Assembly: GCA_032718475.1 (NCBI GenBank)
Contig: JAUCBJ010000284.1
Location: 25,659-89,658 of the forward strand
DNA length: 64,000 bases
Source of the DNA: Nemertoderma westbladi
Taxonomy: Eukaryota > Xenacoelomorpha > Nemertodermatida > Nemertodermatidae
Direction of reading: 5' to 3'
In this document: one piece after another, positions 20,985 to 32,002 of the stretch
How positions within the stretch are numbered: the first letter of the stretch is position 1
How the letters are laid out: the number at the start of each line of letters is the position of its first letter
Notes under the pieces: generated by a model
Told to the model about the DNA's origin: nothing
Seen by the model: the letters and a program-made list of their open reading frames with translations, nothing else
Databases searched by the model: none
Program-made: the position numbers and the translations under genes

Positions 20985-22081
20985 GGCTGCACATTCAACT
21001 TCGAATACGACCGTTGTTGTTGTTACCCTCATACTCACAGTCTTCTGAGTGCATCGGCAGACAAGGCGAACTCTATACATCTTTATAATTTATTATTGGT
21101 GTTATGCGTGAATGTGTGGTTTCATATTATTATAACTTTTGTTGGGCACAGCTTTTAAGAGTCGGCAATGATGTCTAGGTGGGATCGAACTAGTGACCTC
21201 CAGTTTGGAAGTCTGACGCTCTATATACGCTACTATATACATGGTATATAGTCCATGTATTTATATATCCATGTATATTTATCCTATACATGGTATATAC
21301 AGTAGTACGCCTTGTTGATGAGTCAACTTATTCCATCCGGTAGCCTACGAAAGGTTGCAGTGGGTGTGCGGACACTCCCCCCCCCCCGAACACTTCCCCC
21401 CCGGACAGTTCCCCCCCGTTCAAGTAGGACACTTCCCGCCCGGACACTTCCCCCCCGGACACTTTCCCCCCGACTGTTCTTAACGTCGCACATTCTTATT
21501 TTTAATTTTGTAAGGTAAACGGACCACTATTGTGCAATAGTCTTCTTCAAATTGTAGCAGATGGGGATGAATATTATTGTTGCAATCAAATTTATACCTC
21601 TTCAGGGTAAAATCGACATGCGTCGACCTGTATTCTGCGTTCAGCATTACATATTGATAAATTAATTAATATTTTTAAAAGGATTTTGTTGAATTATAGA
21701 ATATTGTAGTAATTTATATATAAATTTGGTTAACATTCAATACAGCGCCTACTTTAGGCTTAGTCAATTTATTATCTGATGATACAAACATTAATCAATT
21801 ATTTCAAAATGGTCTTAAAGTCTTTCACCACGGCCGCACAGGGAAATGCCGGGGTTTGGGGGCGGCAGCCCCCAACCAAAGAAGCGGGGGTTTGGGGGCG
21901 GTAGCCCCCAATTAAAAGAAAAACAAAGTGGATTCGTCACTAAGAGTGCAGCGTTCTTATAGTAACCATATCCTTCCTTTAGGTCCTCTACACATCCTCC
22001 ATACCTCCAGCCATGCGCCTTAAACTGACTTTTTTTATAATATATTTTTTCGTTTCATATTTTTTGTATTTTTAATTACAT
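20985..22081. other. Noncoding DNA with tRNA-like fragment, G/C-rich minisatellite and hairpin repeats
   Basis: At 21175-21230 the minus strand resembles a degenerate tRNA (box B-like CTAGTTCGATCCCACC). At about 21372-21475 a loose 15-bp repeat GGACACTTCCCCCCC occurs about six times. At about 21850-21915 two copies of TTTGGGGGCGGCAGCCCCCA form small hairpins. No gene is supported. Confidence 0.6.
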
Positions 22082-22094
22082 CTACGATACTTTG

Positions 22095-22327
22095 CATTAG
22101 CGGGGTAGCTCAGTTGGTTGAGCGACGGGCCTGCAATCTATTGGTTGTAGGTTCAGCCCCGCCAGGGTCCACTCAGCCTTTCATCCACTGGGGTCGATAA
22201 AATGAGTACCAGTTAAATAACTGGGAGAAAATCTTGGGATAGGAGTAGCGCCCACCCCTACCCTCGGTAGCAGCTATCGAAAGAGGAGCCTTCGGGTCGC
22301 CTCCGGCTTCGGCCGACTGTTTGCTTG
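22095..22327 (+). mobile_element. tRNA-derived SINE (233 bp) with 13-bp TSD
   Basis: The tRNA-like head has box A TAGCTCAGTTGGTTGAG and box B GGTTGTAGGTTCAGCCCC. The body contains CCTTTCATCCACTGGGGTCG followed by ATAAAATGAGTACCAGT, a module that recurs in SINEs of several marine invertebrate groups, notably molluscs. The tail includes a CTTCGGGTCGCCTCCGGCTT segment. The exact direct repeat CTACGATACTTTG flanks the insertion (22082-22094 and 22328-22340). Confidence 0.92.
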
Positions 22328-22340
22328 CTACGATACTTTG

Positions 22341-22666
22341 TAGTGCTATTTTGTTTAGTTTAATTTATAATATTAGTTCCTGAATAATATTTATATATTA
22401 ATAATAAATAATATAATACTAGACATAAATTATTGCATTACATTTTTATTACTTTGTTATTATTGTTATGGCTTTTAATCTTCTACTATTTAAGGAAGCA
22501 AAGGCAGAGATAGGCCGTGGCTAGTCCATTTAAAGAATTCGTGCCGTAACGAAAAAAAAATAATTTAAATCACAGTTTTATTTGATGTAAGTGTTGACCA
22601 TCCAACAGCCTCGGTAATATTAGATATTATTGAATATTTTAGTGGTATTGTAATAAAATAACATAG
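22341..22666. other. 5' flank of the first FReD gene
   Basis: AT-rich, no ORF. It presumably carries the promoter and 5' UTR of the gene starting at 22667; no clear core element was recognised. Confidence 0.4.
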
Positions 22667-23728
22667 ATGGAGATATTGGCCGTTATTACTGCTCTGTTTG
22701 CGACATCAGGCTCGTTTGTCGAAGCGGGAGTATCCCTTCCGGCACTGAGCGCAACAGAAACTATTGCAATGCTTATGAGGCAATTGTTGACGTATTCCTA
22801 CGAGGAATTTGATAATACATTATTTCAGAACCGCCTTAAATTTGTACAGATCGATTTGGTTATGAACAACATTAGACGTGACATTGGGGATATAGATAAC
22901 ACAGTAAATAACATGGAAAGTTCGAGTAACTATGCGGATCTGTCTCACAAAGCAAAGGAAATCGAATCTATTATGAAACATATAGGAGAATACGGTGTCG
23001 GCTTGTCGGATACATGCTACATGCTGTACCAACATCTAGATCCCATGGGACGCTCTTTATTCCATTGCGACATCCACGAACCCCATGGCCCCTGGGTTAT
23101 AATACAAAGAAGAGTCGACGATCGCGAAAACTTCAAGCGCAACTGGACTGACTACCAACGGGGTTTCGGTATGAAACAGGGTAACTTTTGGATTGGACTC
23201 GACAACATAGCTAAATTAACTGAAAATGGCTCTGCTACACTCATGGTTAAAATCTTTAAGGAGATCTACGGTGCCGCTACTTTCACATCCTATATATATC
23301 ACAATTTTACTATTGAACAAGACAATGAATATCGGATGACATATTTAAATGGAGGATATTTGGAGAATGGAGATTTCATTGTTGACCCTTCATTTGCATT
23401 CTTCAATAAAAGTGAAGGAAACGGATTTCAAGGTCTTTATGGTTCTACGTTTTCTACCCCAGATATATACCAGCCCTCATACGAACATTCAAAAAATTGT
23501 CCAGCGTTGTTCGGAGGTGGTTGGTGGTATGAATATTCTGACATTGTACGATATGAACAGTGTACGTCTTCAAATCCCAATGGCGAATATTCATTTGAAA
23601 CGGAAATTGATTGGGGAATGTTTTGGTACGATCGCGACAATCTTGTCTACAAAGTTGAGATGAAAATACAAATAGATAAAGAAAACCTCATTCGCTTTCT
23701 AGAGGAAGGTGGTGGGGTTTTTGTATAA
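22667..23728 (+). CDS. Fibrinogen-related protein (FReD), secreted, single exon
   Basis: 353 residues from ATG. The first about 20 residues (MEILAVITALFATSGSFVEA) form a probable signal peptide. Residues about 30-115 are helical and may oligomerise. From about residue 117 a fibrinogen C-terminal domain begins: CYMLYQHLDPMGRSLFHCD, WVIIQRRVDDRENF, NWTDYQRGFG, FWIGLDNI, FSTPDIYQPSYEHSKNCPA and GGWWYE. Such proteins are lectin-like and are used in recognition, immunity or adhesion. The calcium-site segment (usually D-x-D-x-D) is altered to DIYQPSYEH, so calcium and ligand binding may be weakened. The last 11-12 residues (RFLEEGGGVFV) and the stop codon are encoded by the first unit of the 65-bp minisatellite that follows and lie beyond the usual domain end. 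Confidence 0.92.
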   Translation: MEILAVITALFATSGSFVEAGVSLPALSATETIAMLMRQLLTYSYEEFDNTLFQNRLKFVQIDLVMNNIRRDIGDIDNTVNNMESSSNYADLSHKAKEIESIMKHIGEYGVGLSDTCYMLYQHLDPMGRSLFHCDIHEPHGPWVIIQRRVDDRENFKRNWTDYQRGFGMKQGNFWIGLDNIAKLTENGSATLMVKIFKEIYGAATFTSYIYHNFTIEQDNEYRMTYLNGGYLENGDFIVDPSFAFFNKSEGNGFQGLYGSTFSTPDIYQPSYEHSKNCPALFGGGWWYEYSDIVRYEQCTSSNPNGEYSFETEIDWGMFWYDRDNLVYKVEMKIQIDKENLIRFLEEGGGVFV

Positions 23729-26700
23729 TTATAAGATTCATTAGGGCCTACTTCTATCGCTTTCTAGAGGAAGGTGGCGGGGTTTTAGTATAATGTTAAG
23801 ATTCATTAGGGCCTACTTCTATCGCTTTCTAGAGGAAGGTGGTGGGGTTTTAGTATAATGTTAAGATTCATTAGGGCCTACTTCTATCGCTTTCTAGAGG
23901 AAGGTGGTGGGGTTTTAGTATAATTTTAAGATTCATTAGGGCCTACTTCTATCGCTTTCTAGAGGAAGGTGGTGGGGTTTTTGTATAATTATAAGATTCA
24001 TTAGGGCCTACTTCTATCGCTTTCTAGAGGAAGGTGGTGGGGTTTTAGTATAATTTTAAGATTCATTAGGGCCTACTTCTATCGCTTTCTAGAGGAAGGT
24101 GGTGGGGTTTTAGTATAATTTTAAGATTCATTAGGGCCTACTTCTATCGCTTTCTAGAGGAAGGTGGTGGGGTTTTAGTATAATGTTAAGATTCATTAGG
24201 GCCTACTTCTATCGCTTTCTAGAGGAAGGTGGTGGGGTTTTAGTATAATTTTAAGATTCATTAGGGCCTACTTCTATCGCTTTCTAGAGGAAGGTGGTGG
24301 GGTTTTAGTATAATGTTAAGATTCATTAGGGCCTAGTTCTATCGCTTTCTAGAGGAAGGTGGTGGGGTTTTAGTATAATGTTAAGATTCATTAGGGCCTA
24401 CTTCTATCGCTTTCTAGAGGAAGGTGGTGGGGTTTTTGTATAATTATAAGATTCATTAGGGCCTACTTCTATCGCTTTCTAGAGGAAGGTGGTGGGGTTT
24501 TTGTATAATTATAAGATTCATTAGGGCCTACTTCTATCGCTTTCTAGAGGAAGGTGGTGGGGTTTTTGTATAATTATAAGATTCATTAGGGCCTACTTCT
24601 ATCGCTTTCTAGAGGAAGGTGGTGGGGTTTTAGTATAATTTTAAGATTCATTAGGGCCTACTTCTATCGCTTTCTAGAGGAAGGTGGTGGGGTTTTTGTA
24701 TAATTATAAGATTCATTAGGGCCTACTTCTATCGCTTTCTAGAGGAAGGTGGTGGGGTTTTTGTATAATTATAAGATTCATTAGGGCCTACTTCTATCGC
24801 TTTCTAGAGGAAGGTGGTGGGGTTTTAGTATAATTTTAAAATTCATTAGGGCCTACTTCTATCGCTTTCTAGAGGAAGGTGGTGGGGTTTTAGTATAATT
24901 TTAAGATTCATTAGGGCCTACTTCTATCGCTTTCTAGAGGAAGGTGGTGGGGTTTTAGTATAATTTTAAGATTTATTAGGGCCTACTTCTATCGCTTTCT
25001 AGAGGAAGGTGGTGGGGGTTTAGTATAATTTTAAGATTCATTAGGGCCTACTTCTATCGCTTTCTAGAGGAAGGTGGTGGGGTTTTAGTATAATTTTAAG
25101 ATTCATTAGGGCCTACTTCTATCGCTTTCTAGAGGAAGGTGGTGGGGTTTTAGTATAACTTTAAGATACATTAGGGCCTACTTCTATCGCTTTCTAGAGG
25201 AAGGTGGTGGGGTTTTAGTATAATTTTAAGATTTATTAGGGCCTACTTCTATCGCTTTCTAGAGGAAGGTGGTGGGGTTTTAGTATAATTTTAAGATTCA
25301 TTAGGGCCTACTTCTATCGCTTTCTAGAGGAAGGTGGTGGGGTTTTAGTATAATTTTAAGATTCATTAGGGCCTACTTCTATCGCTTTCTAGAGGAAGGT
25401 GGTGGGGTTTTAGTATAATTTCAAGATTCATTAGGGCCTACTTCTATCGCTTTCTAGAGGAAGGTGGTGGGGTTTTAGTATAATTTTAAGATTCATTAGG
25501 GCCTACTTCTATCGCTTTCTAGAGGAAGGTGGTGGGGTTTTAGTATAATTTTAAGATTCATTAGGGCCTACTTCTATCGCTTTCTAGAGGAAGGTGGTGG
25601 GGTTTTAGTATAATTTTAAGATTCATTAGGGCCTACTTCTATCGCTTTCTTGAGGAAGGTGGTGGGGTTTTAGTATAATTTTAAGATTCATTAGGGCCTA
25701 CTTCTATCGCTTTCTAGAGGAAGCTGGTGGGGTTTTAGTATAATTTTAAGATTCATTAGGGCCTACTTCTATCGCTTTCTAGAGGAAGGTGGTGGGGTTT
25801 TAGTATAATTTTAAGATTCATTAGGGCCTACTTCTATCGCTTTCTAGAGGAAGGTGGTGGGGTTTTAGTATAATGTTAAGATTCATTAGGGCCTACTTCT
25901 ATCGCTTTCTAGAGGAAGGTGGTGGGGTTTTAGTATAATTTTAAGATTCATTAGGGCCTACTTCTATCGCTTTCTAGAGGAAGGTGGTGGGGTTTTAGTA
26001 TAATGTTAAGATTCATTAGGGCCTACTTCTATCGCTTTCTAGAGGAAGGTGGTGGGGTTTTAGTATAATTTTAAGATTCATTAGGGCCTACTTCTATCGC
26101 TTTCTAGAGGAAGGTGGTGGGGTTTTAGTATAATGTTAAGATTCATTAGGGCCTACTTCTATCGCTTTCTAGAGGAAGGTGGTGGGGTTTTAGTATAATT
26201 TTAAGATTCATTAGGGCCTACTTCTATCGCTTTCTAGAGGAAGGTGGTGGGGTTTTAGTATAATTTTAAGATTCATTAGGGCCTACTTCTATCGCTTTCT
26301 AGAGGAAGGTGGTGGGGTTTTAGTATAATTTTAAGATTCATTAGGGCCTACTTCTATCGCTTTCTAGAGGAAGGTGGTGGGGTTTTTGTATAATTATAAG
26401 ATTCATTAGGGCCTACTTCTATCGCTTTCTAGAGGAAGGTGGTGGGGTTTTAGTATAATTTTAAGATTCATTAGGGCCTACTTCTATCGCTTTCTAGAGG
26501 AAGGTGGTGGGGTTTTAGTATAATTTTAAGATTCATTAGGGCCTACTTCTATCGCTTTCTAGAGGAAGGTGGTGGGGTTTTAGTATAATGTTAAGATTCA
26601 TTAGGGCCTAGTTCTATCGCTTTCTAGAGGAAGGTGGTGGGGTTTTAGTATAATGTTAAGATTCATTAGGGCCTACTTCTATCGCTTTCTAGAGGAAGGT

Positions 26701-28436
26701 GGTGGGGTTTTAGTACAATTTTAAGATTCATTAGGGCCTACTTCTATCGCTTTCTAGAGGAAGGTGGTGGGGTTTTTGTATAATTATAAGATTCATTAGG
26801 GCCTACTTCTATCGCTTTCTAGAGGAAGGTGGTGGGGTTTTTGTATAATTATAAGATTCATTAGGGCCTACTTCTATCGCTTTCTAGAGGAAGGTGGTGG
26901 GGTTTTTGTATAATTATAAGATTCATTAGGGCCTACTTCTATCGCTTTCTAGAGGAAGGTGGTGGGGTTTTTGTATAATTATAAGATTCATTAGGGCCTA
27001 CTTCTATCGCTTTCTAGAGGAAGGTGGTGGGGTTTTAGTATAATTTTAAGATTCATTAGGGCCTATTTCTATCGCTTTCTAGAGGAAGGTGGTGGGGTTT
27101 TAGTATAATTTTAAGATTCATTAGGGCCTACTTCTATCGCTTTCTAGAGGAAGGTGGTGGGGTTTTAGTATAATTTTAATATTTATTAGGGCCTACTTCT
27201 ATCGCTTTCTAGAGGAAGGTGGTGGGGTTTTAGTATAATTTTAAGATTCATTAGGGCCTACTTCTATCGCTTTCTAGAGGAAGGTGGTGGGGTTTTAGTA
27301 TAATTTCAAGATTCATTAGGGCCTACTTCTATCGCTTTTAGAGGAAGGTGGTGGGGTTTTAGTATAATTTTAAGATTCATTAGGGCCTACTTCTATCGCT
27401 TTCTAGAGGAAGGTGGTGGGGTTTTAGTATAATTTTAAGATTCATTAGGGCCTACTTCTATCGCTTTCTAGAGGAAGGTGGTGGGGTTTTAGTATAATGT
27501 TAAGATTCATTAGGGCCTACTTCTATCGCTTTCTAGAGGAAGGTGGTGGGGTTTTAGTATAATTTTAAGATTCATTAGGGCCTACTTCTATCGCTTTCTA
27601 GAGGAAGGTGGTGGGGTTTTAGTATAATTTTAAGATTCATTAGGGCCTACTTCTATCGCTTTCTAGAGGAAGGTGGTGGGGTTATAGTATAATTTTAAGA
27701 TTCATTAGGGCCTACTTCTATCGCTTTCTAGAGGAAGGTGGTGGGGTTTTAGTATAATTTTAAGATTCATTAGGGCCTACTTCTATCGCTTTCTAGAGGA
27801 AGGTGGTGGGGTTTTAGTATAATTTTAAGATTCATTAGGGCCTACTTCTATCGCTTTCTAGAGGAAGGTGGTGGGGTTTTTGTATAATTTTAAGATTCAT
27901 TAGGGCCTACTTCTATCGCTTTCTAGAGGAAGGTGGTGGGGTTTTAGTATAATTTTAAGATTCATTAGGGCCTACTTCTATCGCTTTCTAGAGGAAGGTG
28001 GTGGGGTTTTTGTATAATTTTAAGATTCATTAGGGCCTACTTCTATCGCTTTCTAGAGGAAGGTGGTGGGGTTTTAGTATAATTTTAAGATTCATTAGGG
28101 CCTACTTCTATCGCTTTCTAGAGGAAGGTGGTGGGGTTTTAGTATAATTTTAAGATTCATTAGGGCCTACTTCTATCGCTTTCTAGAGGAAGGTGGTGGG
28201 GTTTTAGTATAATTTTAAGATTCATTAGGGCCTACTTCTATCGTTTCTAGAGGAAGGTGGTGGGGTTTTAGTATAATTTTAAGATTCATTAGGGCCTACT
28301 TCTATCGCTTTATAGAGGAAGGTGGTGGGGTTTTAGTATAATTTTAAGATTCATTAGGGCCTACTTCTATCGCTTTCTAGAGGAAGGTGGTGGGGTTTTA
28401 GTATAATTTTAAGATTCATTAGGGCCTACTTCTACT
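23690..28436 (+). repeat. 65-bp minisatellite array, about 73 copies, overlapping a gene terminus
   Basis: Unit: TCGCTTTCTAGAGGAAGGTG, GTGGGGTTTTAGTATAATTT, TAAGATTCATTAGGGCCTAC, TTCTA. The period of 65 bp is kept for about 4.7 kb with very few substitutions; single-base deletions occur near 27339 and 28242. Three unit types alternate: TTTTAGTATAATTTTAAG, TTTTAGTATAATGTTAAG and TTTTTGTATAATTATAAG. The first unit forms the last codons and stop of the fibrinogen-related gene. The array ends in ACTTCTACTATTTATTG. Confidence 0.98.
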
Positions 28437-28941
28437 ATTTATTGTTCATTTAGTAAAATAATATATTAATTAGGTGAAGGGATTGAAGGTGAAGTTTTTA
28501 GACATCTTTAGTCTTTACTGTAGTTTATTGAATGTGTTATATCTGTCTGGTTATCTAATCTATGACATTTAGACCAGAGAAGCAGGATTTATGCAGCGCG
28601 GTTTATATTATTGGATGTTTAAATGTTTCCGATCTGTATAAATCAGATGCCGCACCGTAGCGGCATTATTAATGTGCCGCTGGAATTATCCCACTTTTTG
28701 GAACGAGGATGGGTTTCACAACAAAACTCTGTAAACATATATGCGAAGTATCAGCCGTGAACTTTTTTTTTAATATGACCGCAAATTCTATCTGCCATAA
28801 ACGTTTGCTATGAAAACTGACGGCAAATTCAATCTGCCGTAAAATTTGACGGCAAATTCAATCTGCCAAGCACTTTCACAGCATATTCATATATTGATAA
28901 TTGATGTTAACGACATACTGACTAACAGGGGGTTGGTATGT
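28437..28941. other. Noncoding DNA, short tandem repeat
   Basis: No gene. At about 28777-28870 a motif GCAAATTCAATCTGCC is repeated three times about 30-40 bp apart, each a small imperfect hairpin (GGCAAATT...ATCTGCC). Confidence 0.5.
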
Positions 28942-29724
28942 ATATATTAAATTAAATTAAAGGAAGAACAGGAGTCGTACACCCCCAATAAAAATATAAA
29001 ATCGGGACATTTAGCCCAAAATATTTCTCGACCCCTAGGGTCATCGAAGAACAACAAACACACAAACACAAAACAAATATAAATACATGCTAAACATACA
29101 GGTATGTGTCGCAACCCTAAGCCTACCCGCCATGCACTAAATGATACCGTTAATAACTGCACAATAGCTAAGCCTATATTCTATAGAAATATATGACAAT
29201 TTTGTCGCCGTGAAAGGGGTATGACTGAGGCAAATATAATTAATTTGTGAAAAATATGGTTGCGTTTCAGTGTCTTGGACCAGTACGCGCTAATGGTGCG
29301 ATTAATTTAGGTCATTGGTGCAATATAGATAGGCTTGGCTAATTCCCTGTCCAGCTGACGAGGTGTCGAGGATTAGCGCGTACTGGTCCAAGACACTGAA
29401 ACGCAACCATATTTTTCACAAATTAATTATTTTTGCCTCAGTCATACCCCTTTCACGGCGACAAAATTGTCATATATTTTCTTATAGAATATAGGCTTAG
29501 CTATTGTGCAGTTATTAACGGTATCATTTAGTGCATGGCGGGTAGGCTTAGGGTGCGACACATACCTGTATGTTTAGCATGTATTTATATTTGTTTTGTG
29601 TTTGTGTGTTTGTTGTTCTTCGATGACCCTAGGGGTCGAGAAATATTTTGGGCTAAATGTCCCGATTCTATATTTTTATTGGGGGTGTAAGACTCCTGTT
29701 CTTCCTTTAATTTAATTTAATATA
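28942..29724. repeat. Long inverted repeat, two 353-bp arms and 77-bp spacer
   Basis: The left arm (28942-29294) is matched in inverse by the right arm (29372-29724) with only scattered differences. Paired landmarks are GGAAGAACAGGAGTCGTACA with TGTAAGACTCCTGTTCTTCC, and CAGTGTCTTGGACCAGTACG with CGTACTGGTCCAAGACACTG. Outer ends are TATATTAAATTAAATTAAAG and its inverse. No clear target-site duplication and no protein. It may be a foldback transposon; a transcript across it would form a long hairpin RNA. Confidence 0.93.
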
Positions 29725-30558
29725 TTCATATATTGGCTGATATACAGTGGGCCTATATTAATAAATCATTTGTGGATATGACTTTTTAATCTCAATTTTG
29801 TTGTAAGCTTGCATAGTCTGCCCAGCTTAACCTAAGTAATAACATAAGGGCTTACAGGTGATATTGAAAAAAACATTGAGAAAAAAGCAAATATAATATT
29901 TAATATTGAGAAAAAAAACATTGATTGGAATTACGCCTAATACTAAATGAATAGCCATTGTGACTGGTTATACCACCACTTGGCTCTCTCCCATATGGTG
30001 ATGTGAATTGGTAGAAGCGGCGCATATGTACAAGACCTTTAACTCAATTAACTGTGTCTTAAAACAGAGGCTTATTCGTCTGTAATTCTCCAGTCCGTCG
30101 CTAGAGGGCGAAATTTCTGAAAGAGATAACCTTCCTCAATCTCGTTGTTTATAATCCATTTAAGCAGAAACTTGACATAACCTACAGTATATATACTAGA
30201 CCACAGGCTGCGTCTTTGTAATGAAGATGGTCTGACCACAGTTCTCAAGTCTGCCACTAGAGGTCGAAATGTGTGGGTTATTCTCAAATTACCTGATTTG
30301 TTTTCTGTTCAAATAACGAAACTTGACAGATATTCGTGCTAGACCATCCATAGGCCTAGTGGTAGACTAATCCGTCGGCAGTTCTCCAGTCTACCGCTAG
30401 TGGGCTGAAATGAAAACATTTCTAAAACGTTCCCCATTTCGTAATTTTAGGTCCGCGTAGCGAGACCTCTAGGATAGACTCCGTTGTTGCTTGTTGGTAT
30501 GTCGTTGGTGGTGGTGGAGTTTGTTGTTAATTTCCAGATAGGTTTTAGCTTTATAAGG
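29725..30558. other. Noncoding DNA with short CTACCGCTAGAGG-type dispersed repeat
   Basis: At about 30085, 30240 and 30385 lie three copies of a motif like TTCTCCAGTCTACCGCTAG followed by GGCGAAAT; others are near 12995 (plus) and 43545 (minus). No ORF of interest. Confidence 0.55.
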
Positions 30559-30566
30559 CTTCATAC

Positions 30567-30727
30567 GGCGCAGTGGCGAAGTTGGTAGATCGTTGGACTT
30601 GGAATCTCTAGGTACAGAGTTCAATCCCAGTTTCCGCTGTGTATTTTCGGTACTGTAACAGGTAGGTTCAAGCGTTAGTAGACGCGGACCTTTTGAGCGA
30701 TTTCGCGCTTGTTGTCTCTAATCCTTC
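30567..30727 (+). mobile_element. tRNA-derived SINE (about 161 bp) with 8-bp TSD
   Basis: Starts GGCGCAGTGGCGAAGTTGG (box A-like) with box B-like CAGAGTTCAATCCCAG. Opposed ends CGGCG and CGCTG could pair as an acceptor stem, but the rest of the cloverleaf is poor and no long variable arm is present, so it is a SINE head rather than a tRNA gene. Flanked by CTTCATAC (30559-30566 and 30728-30735). Confidence 0.65.
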
Positions 30728-31060
30728 CTTCATACTCCCCTCTGTTTACAATAGCAATTGAGATTATATCACAAGATTTGTATTCTCACAGACATGTTTA
30801 ATTGATTTATTGTGATTCTTCGTCTTTGAATAAAACAATCCTTTTGAGGAATCGCGTAATTGGCAGGTGTGCTTCATTAGCAACCTAATTTAATGGCTTT
30901 GTATACTATGTACACAAATACTGTATACTTCATTCAGTATAAACCGGTACATAAATATATATACCAAGTATAAATAATAAATACCAAGTAAATACAGTTC
31001 AAATTTTTGAAAACAGCAAATAAAAGTAAAGATAATAATTTATTGTTATTAAAAATTAAA

Positions 31061-32002
31061 ATGAAATGCAACTTGATTGGCTACACTTCGAAAATGACAA
31101 TAATTTTATACATATTGCTACTAATGGCTGTAAAAAATGATGCCGCACTCAGTGCCCACGACATCGTTCAGAATATTGTCGATTCGAATGGCATTAGATT
31201 TTCAATATACTTTATGAGCATAATAGACGATTTGATTGCAGAAGTAAACCGCTTAATCGATGTAAAGGGTCAGAAATTAAACAACATTACAGTATCTATA
31301 AACGAGCTCCTTAATAATGTGAAGGATTCAAGGCATCTTATCCAAGGTGTATCTCGGGAGTGCGGAATCTACTTCGATCAACTTGACGATATCGGTAAAC
31401 ATCTATTCCATTGCGTTTCGGAGGAACCGTATCACGGTCGGCATTGGATCGTAATCCAAAGGAGAATCAACAATTCCACGGCTTTCATCCGAAACTGGGC
31501 CGACTATAGGGCGGGTTTCGGCAATCGGGACGGCAGCTTCTGGTTGGGTCTCGAGAACATACATAAACTCACTTCTATCGGAGCAACGGAAGCTAAGATA
31601 GATATATATAGGAGCAGGGCGCCCAAGTCCAGCCTTCTCTACCGGTACCAAAACTTCAACGTCGCAGGTGAATCCGATAAATACCGATTGGATTTCGATC
31701 ACAAGAATTTTTCCGACACTTACGAGCGACAGACCTATGCGAATGGGATGGATGGTAGTAATGGTGCACAGTTTTCAACCCCTGACAGAGATTTTGATGA
31801 CCAAGTGGCCCACTGTGCAGACAAGTTTCAGTCAGGTTGGTGGTTCGGTGGGGAGAGATGCGCGGCTTCGAACGTTAATGGTCGCTACGTATTTAACCTG
31901 AAGGAGTGCTGGAACGCTGGTGTTCAGGCAATGCACTGGATCGATTTAATGTATTTTGTGGACATTGTAGAGATAAAGATCAAAATTCCTATTTTTGTTT
32001 AG
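31061..32002 (+). CDS. Fibrinogen-related protein (FReD), secreted, single exon
   Basis: The first in-frame ATG is at 31061 (313 residues); another at 31094 (MTIILYILLLMAV) would give a tighter signal peptide. A short helical stretch is followed by the fibrinogen C-terminal domain from CGIYFDQLDDIGKHLFHC: WIVIQRRINNSTAF, NWADYRAGFG, FWLGLENIHKLTS, FSTPDRDFDD, HCADKFQSGWWFGGERCAAS, NVNGRYVFN. Unlike the first copy it keeps an acidic calcium-site segment (DRDFDD) and the paired cysteines around it, and it ends where the domain normally ends (EIKIKIPIFV). It lies 7 kb from the first copy in the same orientation, with similar length and layout, suggesting an old tandem duplication. Confidence 0.93.
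   Translation: MKCNLIGYTSKMTIILYILLLMAVKNDAALSAHDIVQNIVDSNGIRFSIYFMSIIDDLIAEVNRLIDVKGQKLNNITVSINELLNNVKDSRHLIQGVSRECGIYFDQLDDIGKHLFHCVSEEPYHGRHWIVIQRRINNSTAFIRNWADYRAGFGNRDGSFWLGLENIHKLTSIGATEAKIDIYRSRAPKSSLLYRYQNFNVAGESDKYRLDFDHKNFSDTYERQTYANGMDGSNGAQFSTPDRDFDDQVAHCADKFQSGWWFGGERCAASNVNGRYVFNLKECWNAGVQAMHWIDLMYFVDIVEIKIKIPIFV

Noticed and set aside
21175-21230. Possible tRNA gene on the minus strand
   Set aside because: Box B is good but acceptor and anticodon stems do not pair; treated as a tRNA-derived fragment.
22095-22170. Possible functional tRNA at the SINE head
   Set aside because: The stems are imperfect, and it continues into a SINE body bounded by target duplications.
23690-28436. 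Regular repeats considered as a CRISPR-like array
   Set aside because: The 65-bp units are contiguous with no unique spacers, and this is animal DNA; it is a minisatellite.
31007-31060. Longer N-terminus for the second FReD gene
   Set aside because: It would have to start at a TTG; the first in-frame ATG is at 31061 and leaves a good signal peptide.
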